From the NCBI GenBank assembly GCA_030044035.1, contig JASHWN010000026.1, forward strand, positions 1 through 8,227: DNA of 8,227 bases. The letters are read 5' to 3'. The notes beneath the pieces were generated by a model that was given only the letters and a program-made list of their open reading frames with translations, had not been told where the DNA came from and made no database searches. The translations under genes were made by a program, and so were the position numbers. This DNA comes from Xanthobacteraceae bacterium (GTDB lineage: Bacteria > Pseudomonadota > Alphaproteobacteria > Rhizobiales > Xanthobacteraceae). Each line of letters begins with the position of its first letter. The first letter of the stretch is position 1. Positions 1 to 7,022 of the stretch are shown one piece after another.

Positions 1-10
1 CGGCGCTCAC
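1..10 (-). CDS. possible start of ccmH (cycL), truncated by window edge
   Basis: Only ten bases are visible. On the minus strand the ccmF stop codon TGA lies within GTGA, so a GTG start at 10..8 would overlap the ccmF stop by four bases. This is exactly the arrangement seen at the ccmE/ccmF junction. In Hyphomicrobiales the gene after ccmF is normally ccmH (cycL), which encodes a thioredoxin-like apocytochrome thiol reductase. The first codons would read Met-Ser-Ala. The identity rests on gene order and the overlap pattern alone. There is no strong Shine-Dalgarno sequence just upstream. Confidence 0.3.
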
Positions 11-1989
11 TCCGCTGCCGCAAGCGCGGCCTTGGCTTTCGCCGGCCGTGGCGCGCCTACGCGCAGCCGGCGATCGGATAGCGACAGGCCACCGCCGATG
101 AACATCAGGATGGCGCCGAGCCAGATCATCAGCACCTGCGGCTTGAAATAGAGCCGCACCGGGACGGTGCCGTCCGGGTTCGGATCGCCGAGCGAGAGAT
201 AAAGCTGGCTGACGCCGCGCGACATCAGGGCCGCTTCCGTCGTCGCCATGGCGCGCGCCGGGAAGGTACGGCGGCTCGGCTCCATGACGCCGATGATTTG
301 GCCGGCGCGGCGCACCGTGAAATGACCGACGACGTCTCGGTAATTGGGGCCGGTCCGGTTGAAGACGCCGTCAAACGTGACCTGATAACCCGCGATCTCC
401 AAGCTTTGCGGTGGCTTGACCTCGGCGAGCCGCTCGCTGCCCCAGGCGGTCACGGCGACGATGCCGAACAGCGTGGCGCCGATGCCGAAGTGAGCAAAGG
501 CGGTGCCCCAGGCCGAGCGCGGCAAGCCCCAGGCGCGACGCAGCGTGGCGTGAAGCGGTAGCCGCAGCACCATGGTGCGCTCGACGATATCAGTCACCGC
601 GCCCGCCATGACGAACACCGCAACGCCGATACCGAATGGAGCCAGCACCGGGCCGCGACGGCTCAGCGCAAACAAAGCGGCGACCGCTACCGCTGCAAGC
701 AACGCGGCAACGAGCAAACGCTGCGCTGCGCCCAAGAGATCGCCGCGTTTCCAGCCCATCAGCGGGCCGAACGGCATGGCGATCATCAGCGGAATGAACA
801 GCGGTCCGAAGGTCGCGTTGAAGAACGGCGGTCCGACCGAGATTTTGTCGCCGGTGAGCGCTTCCAAAGCCAGTGGGTAAAGCGTGCCGACGACCACGGT
901 AGCACAGGCGCAGACCAGAAACAGATTATTGAAGACCAGCGCGCCTTCGCGTGAGATCGGAGCGAACAGTCCGCCCTGTTTGAGAAGCGGTGCTCGCCAA
1001 GCGTAAAGAGCAAGTGCACCGCCGATGAAGATGATCAAGATAGCCAAGATGAAAATGCCGCGCCGCGGGTCGACCGCAAAAGCGTGAACCGAAGTCAGCA
1101 CGCCGGAGCGGACCAAGAACGTGCCGATCAGCGACAGCGAGAACGCCAGGATAGCGAGCAGGATGGTCCAGACTTTAAGCGCCTCGCGCTTTTCCATCAC
1201 CAGAGCGGAATGCAGCAGCGCGGTGCCGGCAAGCCACGGCATCAACGAGGCGTTCTCGACCGGATCCCAGAACCAGAAACCGCCCCAACCGAGTTCGTAA
1301 TAGGCCCAGTACGAGCCGCCGGCGATGCCGAGCGTGAGGCACATCCAGGCGCCGAGCACCCAGGGCCGCACCCAGCGCGCCCATGCCGCATCGATACGGC
1401 CCTCCAGCAGCGCCGCGATGGCGAACGAGAAGGTGATCGAAAAACCGACATAGCCGAGATAGAGCAGCGGCGGATGGAAGGCGAGGCCCGGATCCTGCAG
1501 GATCGGATTGAGGTCGCGGCCTTCGAACGGCGCATCGGCGATGCGCAAAAATGGATTCGACGTGGTGAGGATGAAAAGTTCGAAGGCGGCGGCGATCCAG
1601 GCCTGGACGCCGAGCGCGTTGGCCTTGAGCGTTGCCGGCAGATTGCTGCCGAACAGCGCGACCGCGGCGCCGAACACCGCGAGGATCGACACCCACAGCA
1701 TCATCGAGCCTTCGTGATTGCCCCAGACGCTGGTGAGCCGATAGATCAGCGGCATTTGCGAGTTAGAATTCTCGAACACATTGAGCACCGAGAAATCCGA
1801 GGCGACGTAGCATTCGGCGAGCGCGGCGAACGCGATCGCCACGAAGACGAAATGCGCGAGCGCCGCCGGCGTCGCCATGCTCATGAGCAGCGGATCTCTG
1901 GTGCGCGCGCCGATGATCGGCATGCTGCTTTGAATGAGCGCGATGCCGAGCGCGAGAATCAGGGCGTAATGGCCGAGTTCGGGTATCAC
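7..1989 (-). CDS. ccmF: CcmF, cytochrome c haem lyase subunit (System I)
   Basis: This inner-membrane protein of 660 residues takes haem from holo-CcmE and helps attach it to the CXXCH cysteines of apocytochrome c in the periplasm. The sequence shows many hydrophobic helices and the family landmarks: W-G-N-H-E-G-S at residues 89-95, F-H-P-P-L-L-Y at 171-177, and the tryptophan-rich WWD haem-handling segment at about 228-252 ([13 protein letters not shown]). Histidines 172, 260, 302 and 500 fall where the family has its conserved haem-ligand histidines. A large periplasmic loop lies at about 520-615, followed by a last helix at about 616-635. The length is normal for the family. The start is a GTG inside the ccmE stop (GTGA, four-base overlap), with GGAG seven bases upstream at 1997-2000, so translation is probably coupled to ccmE. 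The gene is also known as cycK in rhizobia. Confidence 0.97.
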   Translation of the reverse strand: MIPELGHYALILALGIALIQSSMPIIGARTRDPLLMSMATPAALAHFVFVAIAFAALAECYVASDFSVLNVFENSNSQMPLIYRLTSVWGNHEGSMMLWVSILAVFGAAVALFGSNLPATLKANALGVQAWIAAAFELFILTTSNPFLRIADAPFEGRDLNPILQDPGLAFHPPLLYLGYVGFSITFSFAIAALLEGRIDAAWARWVRPWVLGAWMCLTLGIAGGSYWAYYELGWGGFWFWDPVENASLMPWLAGTALLHSALVMEKREALKVWTILLAILAFSLSLIGTFLVRSGVLTSVHAFAVDPRRGIFILAILIIFIGGALALYAWRAPLLKQGGLFAPISREGALVFNNLFLVCACATVVVGTLYPLALEALTGDKISVGPPFFNATFGPLFIPLMIAMPFGPLMGWKRGDLLGAAQRLLVAALLAAVAVAALFALSRRGPVLAPFGIGVAVFVMAGAVTDIVERTMVLRLPLHATLRRAWGLPRSAWGTAFAHFGIGATLFGIVAVTAWGSERLAEVKPPQSLEIAGYQVTFDGVFNRTGPNYRDVVGHFTVRRAGQIIGVMEPSRRTFPARAMATTEAALMSRGVSQLYLSLGDPNPDGTVPVRLYFKPQVLMIWLGAILMFIGGGLSLSDRRLRVGAPRPAKAKAALAAAE

Positions 1990-2462
1990 TTGCTCGCTCC
2001 GCTCACCGGCAGCGCCGCGCTGGGCGCGTAATCGTCCTTCCAGTGCCCCGACTTCTTCAAGGCGTCGGCGACCTCCTTGGGCATATAGGTCTCGTCGTGT
2101 TTGGCGAGGATCGTGTCGGCATCGAATACGCCCTGCCTGTCGAGAGCCCCCTCGGCAACGACGCCCTGCCCTTCCTTGAACAGATCGGGCAAGACGCCCT
2201 TGTAGGCTACCGGAATTTCGGTCTTGCCGTCAGTGACCTCGAAGCGGACGCGCAACCCGTCGCTGCGCACCAGGCTTCCATTCTTTACCAGGCCACCGAG
2301 CCGGATGCGCGTCCCCGGTCCGACATGCCGCTCCAACACGTCGCTCGGCGAATTGAAGAACACGATCGAGTCGCGAAACGCGCTCAGCATCAGCGCAACG
2401 GCGACCGCCAGCACGCCGAGCGAGCTGGCGATCAGGATCAGGCGTCGCTGCTTGCGCGTCAT
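1986..2462 (-). CDS. ccmE: CcmE, periplasmic haem chaperone
   Basis: CcmE binds haem covalently through a histidine and passes it to CcmF. The protein has 158 residues: a short positively charged N-terminus, one membrane anchor at about 8-28, then a periplasmic OB-fold domain (R-I-R-L-G-G-L-V at 52-59, F-E-V-T-D at 74-78, [11 protein letters not shown] at 86-96, G-Q-G-V-V-A-E-G at 98-105). The haem-binding histidine is H122 in [10 protein letters not shown], with the conserved tyrosine Y126. The frame stays open upstream to 2663, but that stretch overlaps ccmI and lacks CcmE character. The ATG at 2462 gives the canonical M-T-R-K-Q-R-R start and has GGAGA eight bases upstream (2471-2475). It begins 25 bases after ccmI and overlaps ccmF by four bases. 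The gene is cycJ in rhizobia. Confidence 0.97.
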   Translation of the reverse strand: MTRKQRRLILIASSLGVLAVAVALMLSAFRDSIVFFNSPSDVLERHVGPGTRIRLGGLVKNGSLVRSDGLRVRFEVTDGKTEIPVAYKGVLPDLFKEGQGVVAEGALDRQGVFDADTILAKHDETYMPKEVADALKKSGHWKDDYAPSAALPVSGASK

Positions 2463-2487
2463 TGTCGCGATCTCCGCGGCATGTTCA

Positions 2488-3615
2488 TCATCCTTCGAGA
2501 CCGAGACCTTTGACGAGATCGTCGATGCGCTTGATCTCATCCGGGTGGCTTGCCAGGGCTCGCTTGGCGTCGGCAGCGGCGGCTTTCGCCTTGTCGCTGT
2601 CGCCGAGCACCGCATAGGCCTGCACCAGCCGCAGCCACCCTTCGACGTCGCTACCGTCCGCATGCAGGCGATCGGCCAATTTTTCGACCATGCCGCGGAT
2701 CATCGCGATGCGCTGCGCCTCGGGCATGTTCTGCACCGCCGCCATCTGGTCTGCCGTCGGACCGGCGCCGGCAGCGGGCTCGCCGGTGACGCGCGCCAGC
2801 GAGGCGCGCACCAAGCCGAGCCACGGTGCATCGGCTGGAGCGTCCTTCAGCATCGCGCGCCACTTGGCTGCCGCCGCGTCGCGATTGCCGTCCTGTTCGT
2901 CGGCCAAGCCGAGAAAGTAGCGGGCCTTGGCATTTTGCAAATCGCGCGCCACCGCGTTTTGAAAGCTGCGTTTGGCTTCGTCGGTCACCACCCCGTTCGC
3001 CGCGGCGACCAAAGCCTCGCCGAGATCGGCGTCGCGCGCGGCGGTTTCGCCATTGAGCGCCAGCGCCTTGCGCCGCGCCATGACCGCGTCATCGAAGCGG
3101 CCTAGCCGCATATAGACCGGGGCGATCACTTCCCAGCCGGCGCCGTCGTTGGGATTTTGCGCCAGCCGTTCCTCGACCTGGCCGATCAGAGCCGCGATCG
3201 ACTCATGGCCCGGCGGCAGATTTGGGCGCGCATAAGCCGGCTGCCCCGGAATATTCGGCGAACCAAGCGCCAGATAAAGGCCGACCGGCAAGCAGGAGAG
3301 AACGAAGAGAACGGCCAGTGCTGCAGCGCGGCGGTGCCAGCGCACCTGCGGCGGCAAGGCCGCCGCTTCCGATGCTTGCGCCGATTGCATATCGGCCGCG
3401 GCCAAGAGCCGACGCGACACTTCAAGGCGTGCCGCCTCCGCCTCGGCGTCGCCGATCAGACCGGCGGCGCGGTCGCGCTCTATTTCTTGCAATTGATCCT
3501 TGTAGACGACGACCTCGTGACCGGCGGCCGCGATGCGCGGTTTACGCGCCAGCGGCCAGACGACGGCACAAATCGCCGCCGCGGTCATCAATGCAAAAAC
3601 GATCCAGAGCGCCAT
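2488..3615 (-). CDS. ccmI: CcmI, apocytochrome c chaperone with TPR domain
   Basis: CcmI holds apocytochrome c by its C-terminal region and presents it to the CcmF/CcmH ligation machinery. The protein has 375 residues. It has a first membrane helix at about 4-20, then a cytoplasmic loop with the family motif [12 protein letters not shown] at 37-48 and a helical, probably leucine-zipper-like stretch to about 75. A second helix follows at about 97-118, then a periplasmic tetratricopeptide-type region with repeats around 151-190, 217-255 and 309-355. This two-part layout is typical of alphaproteobacterial CcmI (CycH). The ATG at 3615 gives a normal membrane-anchor N-terminus, although its Shine-Dalgarno match is weak. 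The gene ends in tandem TGATGA, 25 bases before ccmE. It is the first gene of the ccm operon seen here. Confidence 0.95.
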   Translation of the reverse strand: MALWIVFALMTAAAICAVVWPLARKPRIAAAGHEVVVYKDQLQEIERDRAAGLIGDAEAEAARLEVSRRLLAAADMQSAQASEAAALPPQVRWHRRAAALAVLFVLSCLPVGLYLALGSPNIPGQPAYARPNLPPGHESIAALIGQVEERLAQNPNDGAGWEVIAPVYMRLGRFDDAVMARRKALALNGETAARDADLGEALVAAANGVVTDEAKRSFQNAVARDLQNAKARYFLGLADEQDGNRDAAAAKWRAMLKDAPADAPWLGLVRASLARVTGEPAAGAGPTADQMAAVQNMPEAQRIAMIRGMVEKLADRLHADGSDVEGWLRLVQAYAVLGDSDKAKAAAADAKRALASHPDEIKRIDDLVKGLGLEG

Positions 3616-3815
3616 GTCGCCGTTTCATTAACTCTTCGCCGCCGCATGCGGGCCGCTGGGCAATTGTCACAACCGCAATGCACCATTGGCGGCTCGCTTT
3701 CGCGACGCGTCGTTACATCACGGCGCGAATGCGGCCGCAATGGGAACGCGAGCGCGGCAATTGCGCACCTCAGGTGCCCGTTCCTGGTCCTGGCCAAGCT
3801 TGCAAGACCGGATCG
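3616..3815 (-). promoter_or_regulatory. leader/promoter region of the ccm operon
   Basis: This 200-base gap lies between the stop of the 477-residue gene and the ccmI start, both on the minus strand, so it probably carries the ccm promoter. It contains three small symmetric sequences: TTGTCACAA (3664-3672), GCAATTGC (3757-3764) and GCACCTCAGGTGC (3765-3777, 6-bp arms around one base), the last two adjacent. I could not identify a convincing -35/-10 pair or a Fnr/FixK-type box. None of the dyads is followed by a T run, so no Rho-independent terminator for the upstream gene is evident. Confidence 0.45.
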
Positions 3816-5249
3816 TCACGCCCGCAGCGATCTGCGCTCGGCCGGGTGACCCTGTATCGCCGCGTCGGCGGCTTTGGCCAGCACGCTCGCATAGTCCGGC
3901 CCGAATATGGTGCGGCAAAATCGAACCGCGGCGTCGAGCTGCGAATGCCGGAATGGACGCTCCGCGTTTTGGGCATGACGCAAGGCGTCGAGCAGGATTT
4001 TGGTGCCGGTCTCGAGATACTGCGTGAGTTCCGAGCAGATCCGCAACGTGACCTCACTGACCGCAAGTTCGCCGGCGTAGTGGCGGCAGGCGCCGACCAG
4101 TTCGACCCGCGCCTCGGCGTCTTGCACGTCGATGGCGTCGAGCAGCGACCCCGGCACGATTTCATTGGCCGGACGCGGCCGCAGCAGGCGCCGCACCCGG
4201 CCGGTGGTCGTCTCCAGCTCTACGCTCAACAAATTCGATATGGCGCCGCGGATCGCGCCGAGCTGTCTGCCCCAAGGCGAATCGGCCGTTAGCTTCATTT
4301 CGGTGCGCAACCCACGTGCCGCGTCGTGCATCGCCTTGAGCAGTGAAGCAACCGGCCGACCGACTTTCAGCTCGGAACGCAACTCTCCTGCCTGGTACTC
4401 AAGGTCGTTGAGGACAATGTCGACGGCCACCGCGTACGGCGTGCTGGCGATGCGGGCCACATCGTCGCTATCGGCGGCGCGCGTCGCGATGCGGATCAGC
4501 TGCCAGGGCGCCGCCAGGCGGTTGGATACCATGATCAGCCCAAACAGGCACGGATCAGCAGGCTGCGCTATCTGCTTTGGCAGCGCTTTTCTGGCGCTAT
4601 CGATATGCCCTTTCACCTGATCGATGTACTCGTGCTCGAAGGAGCGGATGTGGTCGGGCAGACGCCGCGCTAAATCGGTGAGCCGGTCCCGGATGGCAAG
4701 GACGCGCATCAACGTCGTGACGTCATCGATGGCGCGCGGGGTGCCGACTTGAACGATGAAGCGCCGGCGCGCCTTTTCGCTGGTCTCCAACGCGTCGATC
4801 GCCTCTTTGATGCGCTGGACGGCGCAGTCGTGCAGCGCGCGAACCAACCGGTCCGCCTTGACGTGATCTGCGGCGAGGAAGGCGCGTTCGATGTCTTCCG
4901 TCAGCGCTTTGGCTTCAGCCGCCATGAGATCGCGGCCGATCCACTGCCAGATCGGATCAAGCGAGACGCGTGCCAATCGCCCGAGCCGCTTATGATCGGC
5001 GGGACCCTCGAACAGGAACGGCTCGAGCGGGATGAAGAAACGTCGGGCACCGTACAGAATGCGCGGTGTCGGCTGGGCCGCGGCCCGCATGGTGCGCCGC
5101 AATTCCTGCAACACCAGGTCGCAGGTGGGGTCGTCCTCGCCGCGCAACACCGCGCGCTCGAGCTCCGCAGTCAACATCGTTCGCACCTGCGGCGACAGCG
5201 ACTGCAAATAGTCGCGCAGTCGCTCGACGGCAGGTCGATCGCTCGTCAT
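3816..5249 (-). CDS. uncharacterised 477-residue helical cytoplasmic protein
   Basis: I do not recognise the family. The protein has no signal peptide and no convincing membrane helix, and is rich in Ala, Arg, Leu and Asp with predicted amphipathic helices along its whole length. Notable segments are an N-terminal helical region (1-57), an aromatic patch R-R-F-F-I-P-L-E-P-F-L-F at 69-80, W101 and W103 in D-P-I-W-Q-W-I-G at 98-105, a charged helical stretch at about 113-225, and a C-terminal helical domain from about 270 to 465. Cysteines at 43, 142, 234, 388, 405 and 445 are scattered with no metal-site spacing. The long open frame with codon-position bias supports a real gene. The ATG at 5249 has no clear Shine-Dalgarno sequence, so a start a little further downstream is possible. 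It lies upstream of ccmI in the same direction, but the 200-base gap argues against a shared function. Confidence 0.8.
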   Translation of the reverse strand: MTSDRPAVERLRDYLQSLSPQVRTMLTAELERAVLRGEDDPTCDLVLQELRRTMRAAAQPTPRILYGARRFFIPLEPFLFEGPADHKRLGRLARVSLDPIWQWIGRDLMAAEAKALTEDIERAFLAADHVKADRLVRALHDCAVQRIKEAIDALETSEKARRRFIVQVGTPRAIDDVTTLMRVLAIRDRLTDLARRLPDHIRSFEHEYIDQVKGHIDSARKALPKQIAQPADPCLFGLIMVSNRLAAPWQLIRIATRAADSDDVARIASTPYAVAVDIVLNDLEYQAGELRSELKVGRPVASLLKAMHDAARGLRTEMKLTADSPWGRQLGAIRGAISNLLSVELETTTGRVRRLLRPRPANEIVPGSLLDAIDVQDAEARVELVGACRHYAGELAVSEVTLRICSELTQYLETGTKILLDALRHAQNAERPFRHSQLDAAVRFCRTIFGPDYASVLAKAADAAIQGHPAERRSLRA

Positions 5250-5302
5250 TGGCGCGCCCGCTTTCGCTGGACAAACCTCACGCCGTTCTAAGCCGTCGGC
5301 GC

Positions 5303-5326
5303 TTAAGAAGGCGTTTAAGAAGGCGT
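5303..5326. repeat. perfect 12-bp tandem repeat, two copies
   Basis: TTAAGAAGGCGT occurs twice head to tail (5303-5314 and 5315-5326) and is followed by TA, which starts a third copy. It lies 54-77 bases upstream of the start of the 477-residue gene, within a 115-base gap. It could be a pair of binding sites for one regulator or a simple replication-slippage duplication. The copies are one helical turn plus about 1.5 bases apart. Confidence 0.75.
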
Positions 5327-5337
5327 TACCTAAAGTT

Positions 5338-5354
5338 TCGCCTATTCAAGGCGA
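5338..5354 (-). terminator. weak hairpin after the collagen-like gene
   Basis: A perfect 6-bp inverted repeat (TCGCCT / AGGCGA) encloses a five-base loop and begins about ten bases after the TGA of the collagen-like lipoprotein gene on the minus strand. The sequence following on that strand is AACTTTAGG, which has only a short T run. It may be a weak or partial terminator between this gene and the next. On the plus strand there is no T run at all. Confidence 0.35.
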
Positions 5355-5364
5355 TAGCCGTTCT

Positions 5365-5760
5365 TCAGGGGTGGGTGGCGACACAAACCGCAACGAGTGG
5401 CGCATTGGCCGGGTTGGCCTCGACGCCGCAGGAGACTGAGCGCTCACCGAGGTAGGTCGCGGGGTTCCTGGCCGGCCCGCAATAGGCGTTGACCAGAACC
5501 TCGTCGTCGCGACAGCTCAGCGTGCAGCCGCCGCTGAGGCAGTTCGCGCGCAGGACACGAATAGTCGGGCTGGGTGGGCCCTGCTCCCCGCGCGGCCCCA
5601 TCGGGCCGGTCGGTCCGGCCGGCCCGCGCGGCCCTGGCGGGCCTGGATCGCCTTTCGCGCCCGGCGGGCCTTGCGGGCCGGGATCGCCTTTGGGTCCTTG
5701 GCTGCAGGCGGCCGTGGCGAGCACGATTGCGGCCGCAATCAGCAAATGAGCTGCACGCAT
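5365..5760 (-). CDS. collagen-like, cysteine-rich exported lipoprotein
   Basis: This is a 131-residue protein of unknown role. The N-terminus is a lipoprotein signal: a hydrophobic core at 5-18 and T-A-A-C, with Cys19 as the likely lipidated residue (Thr at -3 is less usual than Leu, so plain secretion is the alternative). Residues 22-63 are fourteen uninterrupted Gly-X-Y triplets rich in proline ([12 protein letters not shown] and similar), able in principle to form a collagen triple helix. A C-terminal domain of about 68 residues follows, with six cysteines (74, 79, 83, 94, 111, 126), an even number consistent with three disulfides in the periplasm or on the surface. Bacterial collagen-like proteins are known as surface or envelope proteins; a specific function here cannot be inferred. 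The ATG at 5760 has only an A-rich, weak ribosome-binding region. The gene is divergent from the receptor operon. Confidence 0.85.
   Translation of the reverse strand: MRAAHLLIAAAIVLATAACSQGPKGDPGPQGPPGAKGDPGPPGPRGPAGPTGPMGPRGEQGPPSPTIRVLRANCLSGGCTLSCRDDEVLVNAYCGPARNPATYLGERSVSCGVEANPANAPLVAVCVATHP
5572..5697 (-). repeat. Gly-X-Y coding repeat (14 triplets)
   Basis: The collagen-like stretch is encoded by 42 codons with glycine at every third position. Within it, GGATCGCCTTT (plus strand) recurs at 5645-5655 and 5681-5691. These copies are exactly 36 bases apart and encode the same K-G-D-P unit twelve residues apart. This suggests growth by duplication of a four-triplet block. Confidence 0.85.
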
Positions 5761-5767
5761 ATTATTC

Positions 5768-5794
5768 TTTGCTCAATCCGTTTTGCGCAATCCG
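5768..5794 (-). repeat. direct repeat in the leader of the collagen-like gene
   Basis: Read on the minus strand, CGGATTGCGCAAA and CGGATTGAGCAAA (12 of 13 bases identical) follow each other with one base between them. The second copy ends seven bases before the ATG at 5760. The element therefore covers the likely ribosome-binding region and could act as an operator or an mRNA site. Confidence 0.55.
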
Positions 5795-5843
5795 AGCGGG
5801 CGTAGCGCACCATCACATAGAAAAGCGCAATACCGTTCCGGTT

Positions 5844-5859
5844 CCATTTTGCCAAATGG
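5844..5859. promoter_or_regulatory. perfect 16-bp dyad, possible operator
   Basis: CCATTT-TGCC-AAATGG is a perfect 6-4-6 inverted repeat. It lies about 84-99 bases upstream of the collagen-like gene and about 169-184 bases upstream of the first receptor gene. Its size suits a dimeric helix-turn-helix regulator, but no regulator gene is in the window and the assignment is inference. Confidence 0.35.
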
Positions 5860-6027
5860 CTGCGGAGCAATGCGCGATAAGCCGCGCGTCGCGTGTGCAT
5901 CCCTGCGCACTGGCGGCCCAGGGAGGCTTTGGTTACAGTCGCCCACCATCTCAATCCGCGACTTCGGGCGAGCGCCGCGGCGCAGAAGCACGCATCGCGC
6001 CGCAATTGGTGAGAAAAGAGAGGCCCT

Positions 6028-7014
6028 ATGCCCTGTTCGGCTCGCTACTTTGCCGGGACAATTGCCGCACTGGCGTTGGCGGTGAGTGCCGCGCTGACGC
6101 CTGGGGCGCGCGCCCAGGACTACCCGGCGCGCGTCGTTCGCATCATCGTGCCGTATCCTCCCGGCGGCACCGCCGATGTCATGCCGCGTATCGTCGCCGA
6201 CTGGCTGTCACGCAAATGGGGCCAGTCGGTCATTATCGAGAATCGCACCGGCGCCGGCGGCAATATCGGCGCCGAAGTCGTCGCCAAGGCCGACCCCGAC
6301 GGTTACACGCTGCTCTCGGCGCCGCCCGGACCGCTGGTTGTCAACCAAAACCTTTATCCGCACCTCGACTTCGATCCGCTGCAGTTCGTGCCGATCGTCG
6401 TCCTGGCACGCGTGCCGAACGCGCTCGTGGTCAATCCGAGCAAGATCAAGGCCGCAAGCGTCAAGGACTTCATCAGCTACGCCAAGGCCAATCCGGGCAA
6501 GGTCACCGACGCCACGCAGGGCAACGGCACGACCTCGCACCTGACGTCCGAGCTGTTTCAGATGATGGCCCGCGTAAAACTGCAGAACGTGCCGTATCGC
6601 GGCTCGGCGCCGGCGCTCAACGACCTCGTCGCCGGCAATGTCGACTGCATGTTCGACAACCTCGGCGTGTCGATGCAATTCGTCAAAGCCGGCAAGCTGA
6701 AATTGATCGCGGTGGCTTCGCCGGACCGCGTAAGCTCGCTGCCGGACGCGCCGACCATCGCCGAGACCCTGCCCGGCTTTGCCTCGGTCACATGGTTCGC
6801 GCTCGCCGCGCCGCCGAAAACGCCGGCCGCCATCGTCGACAAGATCAATGCGGCGGTGAACGAGGCGCTGCACGATCCGACCATCATCAAGCGCTTTGCC
6901 GATCTCACCGCGGAACCTGCCGGCGGCACGCCCCAAGAGACCGCCGCCTATTTCAAGGACGAGGCGCAGCGCTGGAAGAACGTCATCGTTTCCGCTCACG
7001 TGACGCTCGATTGA
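6028..7014 (+). CDS. Bug/TctC-family periplasmic solute-binding protein (first copy)
   Basis: This is a periplasmic receptor of 328 residues, the usual size for the family, whose known ligands are mostly small carboxylates and related compounds. A Sec signal peptide spans about 1-29 (hydrophobic core at 8-24, likely cleavage at A-R-A|Q-D-Y-P). The family landmarks follow: I-V-P-Y-P-P-G-G-T-A-D at 40-50, E-N-R-T-G-A-G-G-N-I-G at 71-81, the N-G-T-T-S-H-L loop at 166-172, V-P-Y-R-G-S-A-P-A-L-N-D-L at 188-200, and L-P-D-A-P-T-I-A-E at 238-246. The ATG at 6028 has GAGAGG four bases upstream. No membrane subunits (TctA/TctB) are visible nearby, which is common for the much expanded Bug family. The ligand cannot be predicted from the sequence. 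Confidence 0.93.
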   Translation: MPCSARYFAGTIAALALAVSAALTPGARAQDYPARVVRIIVPYPPGGTADVMPRIVADWLSRKWGQSVIIENRTGAGGNIGAEVVAKADPDGYTLLSAPPGPLVVNQNLYPHLDFDPLQFVPIVVLARVPNALVVNPSKIKAASVKDFISYAKANPGKVTDATQGNGTTSHLTSELFQMMARVKLQNVPYRGSAPALNDLVAGNVDCMFDNLGVSMQFVKAGKLKLIAVASPDRVSSLPDAPTIAETLPGFASVTWFALAAPPKTPAAIVDKINAAVNEALHDPTIIKRFADLTAEPAGGTPQETAAYFKDEAQRWKNVIVSAHVTLD

Positions 7015-7022
7015 GGCTGACG

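Larger units (their letters stand above)
5761..6027. promoter_or_regulatory. divergent intergenic region
   Basis: This 267-base stretch separates the start of the collagen-like lipoprotein gene (minus) from the start of the first receptor gene (plus), so promoters for both should lie here. The left third is clearly richer in A and T than the genes. It holds a direct repeat (5768-5794) and a perfect dyad (5844-5859), listed separately. I see no convincing sigma70-type -35/-10 pair and no additional gene. The right end provides the GAGAGG ribosome-binding site for the receptor. Confidence 0.5.

Noticed and set aside
1084..2031. A 315-codon plus-strand open frame antisense to ccmF
   Set aside because: Its composition is dominated by Arg, Glu, His and Gln with no family signature, and ccmF on the other strand has all the conserved motifs.
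2463..2663. Extended N-terminus for CcmE reaching back into ccmI
   Set aside because: The added residues do not resemble CcmE, overlap ccmI coding sequence, and the ATG at 2462 has a good GGAGA and the canonical N-terminus.
3661..3680. Fnr/FixK-type box upstream of ccmI
   Set aside because: TTG and CAA elements are present around TTGTCACAA, but the spacing does not give the 14-base TTGAT-N4-ATCAA arrangement.
3765..3777. Terminator for the 477-residue gene
   Set aside because: The palindrome has a single-base centre, which cannot form a stable full hairpin loop, and no T run follows on either strand.
3222..4292. A 356-codon plus-strand open frame opposite ccmI and the 477-residue gene
   Set aside because: It is Arg/Pro-rich, spans two unrelated minus-strand genes and their promoter gap, and shows no domain.
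5303..5318. CtrA-type site (TTAA, spacer, TTAA)
   Set aside because: The spacer is eight bases rather than the seven of the full CtrA box, and the two TTAA arise simply from the 12-bp tandem repeat.
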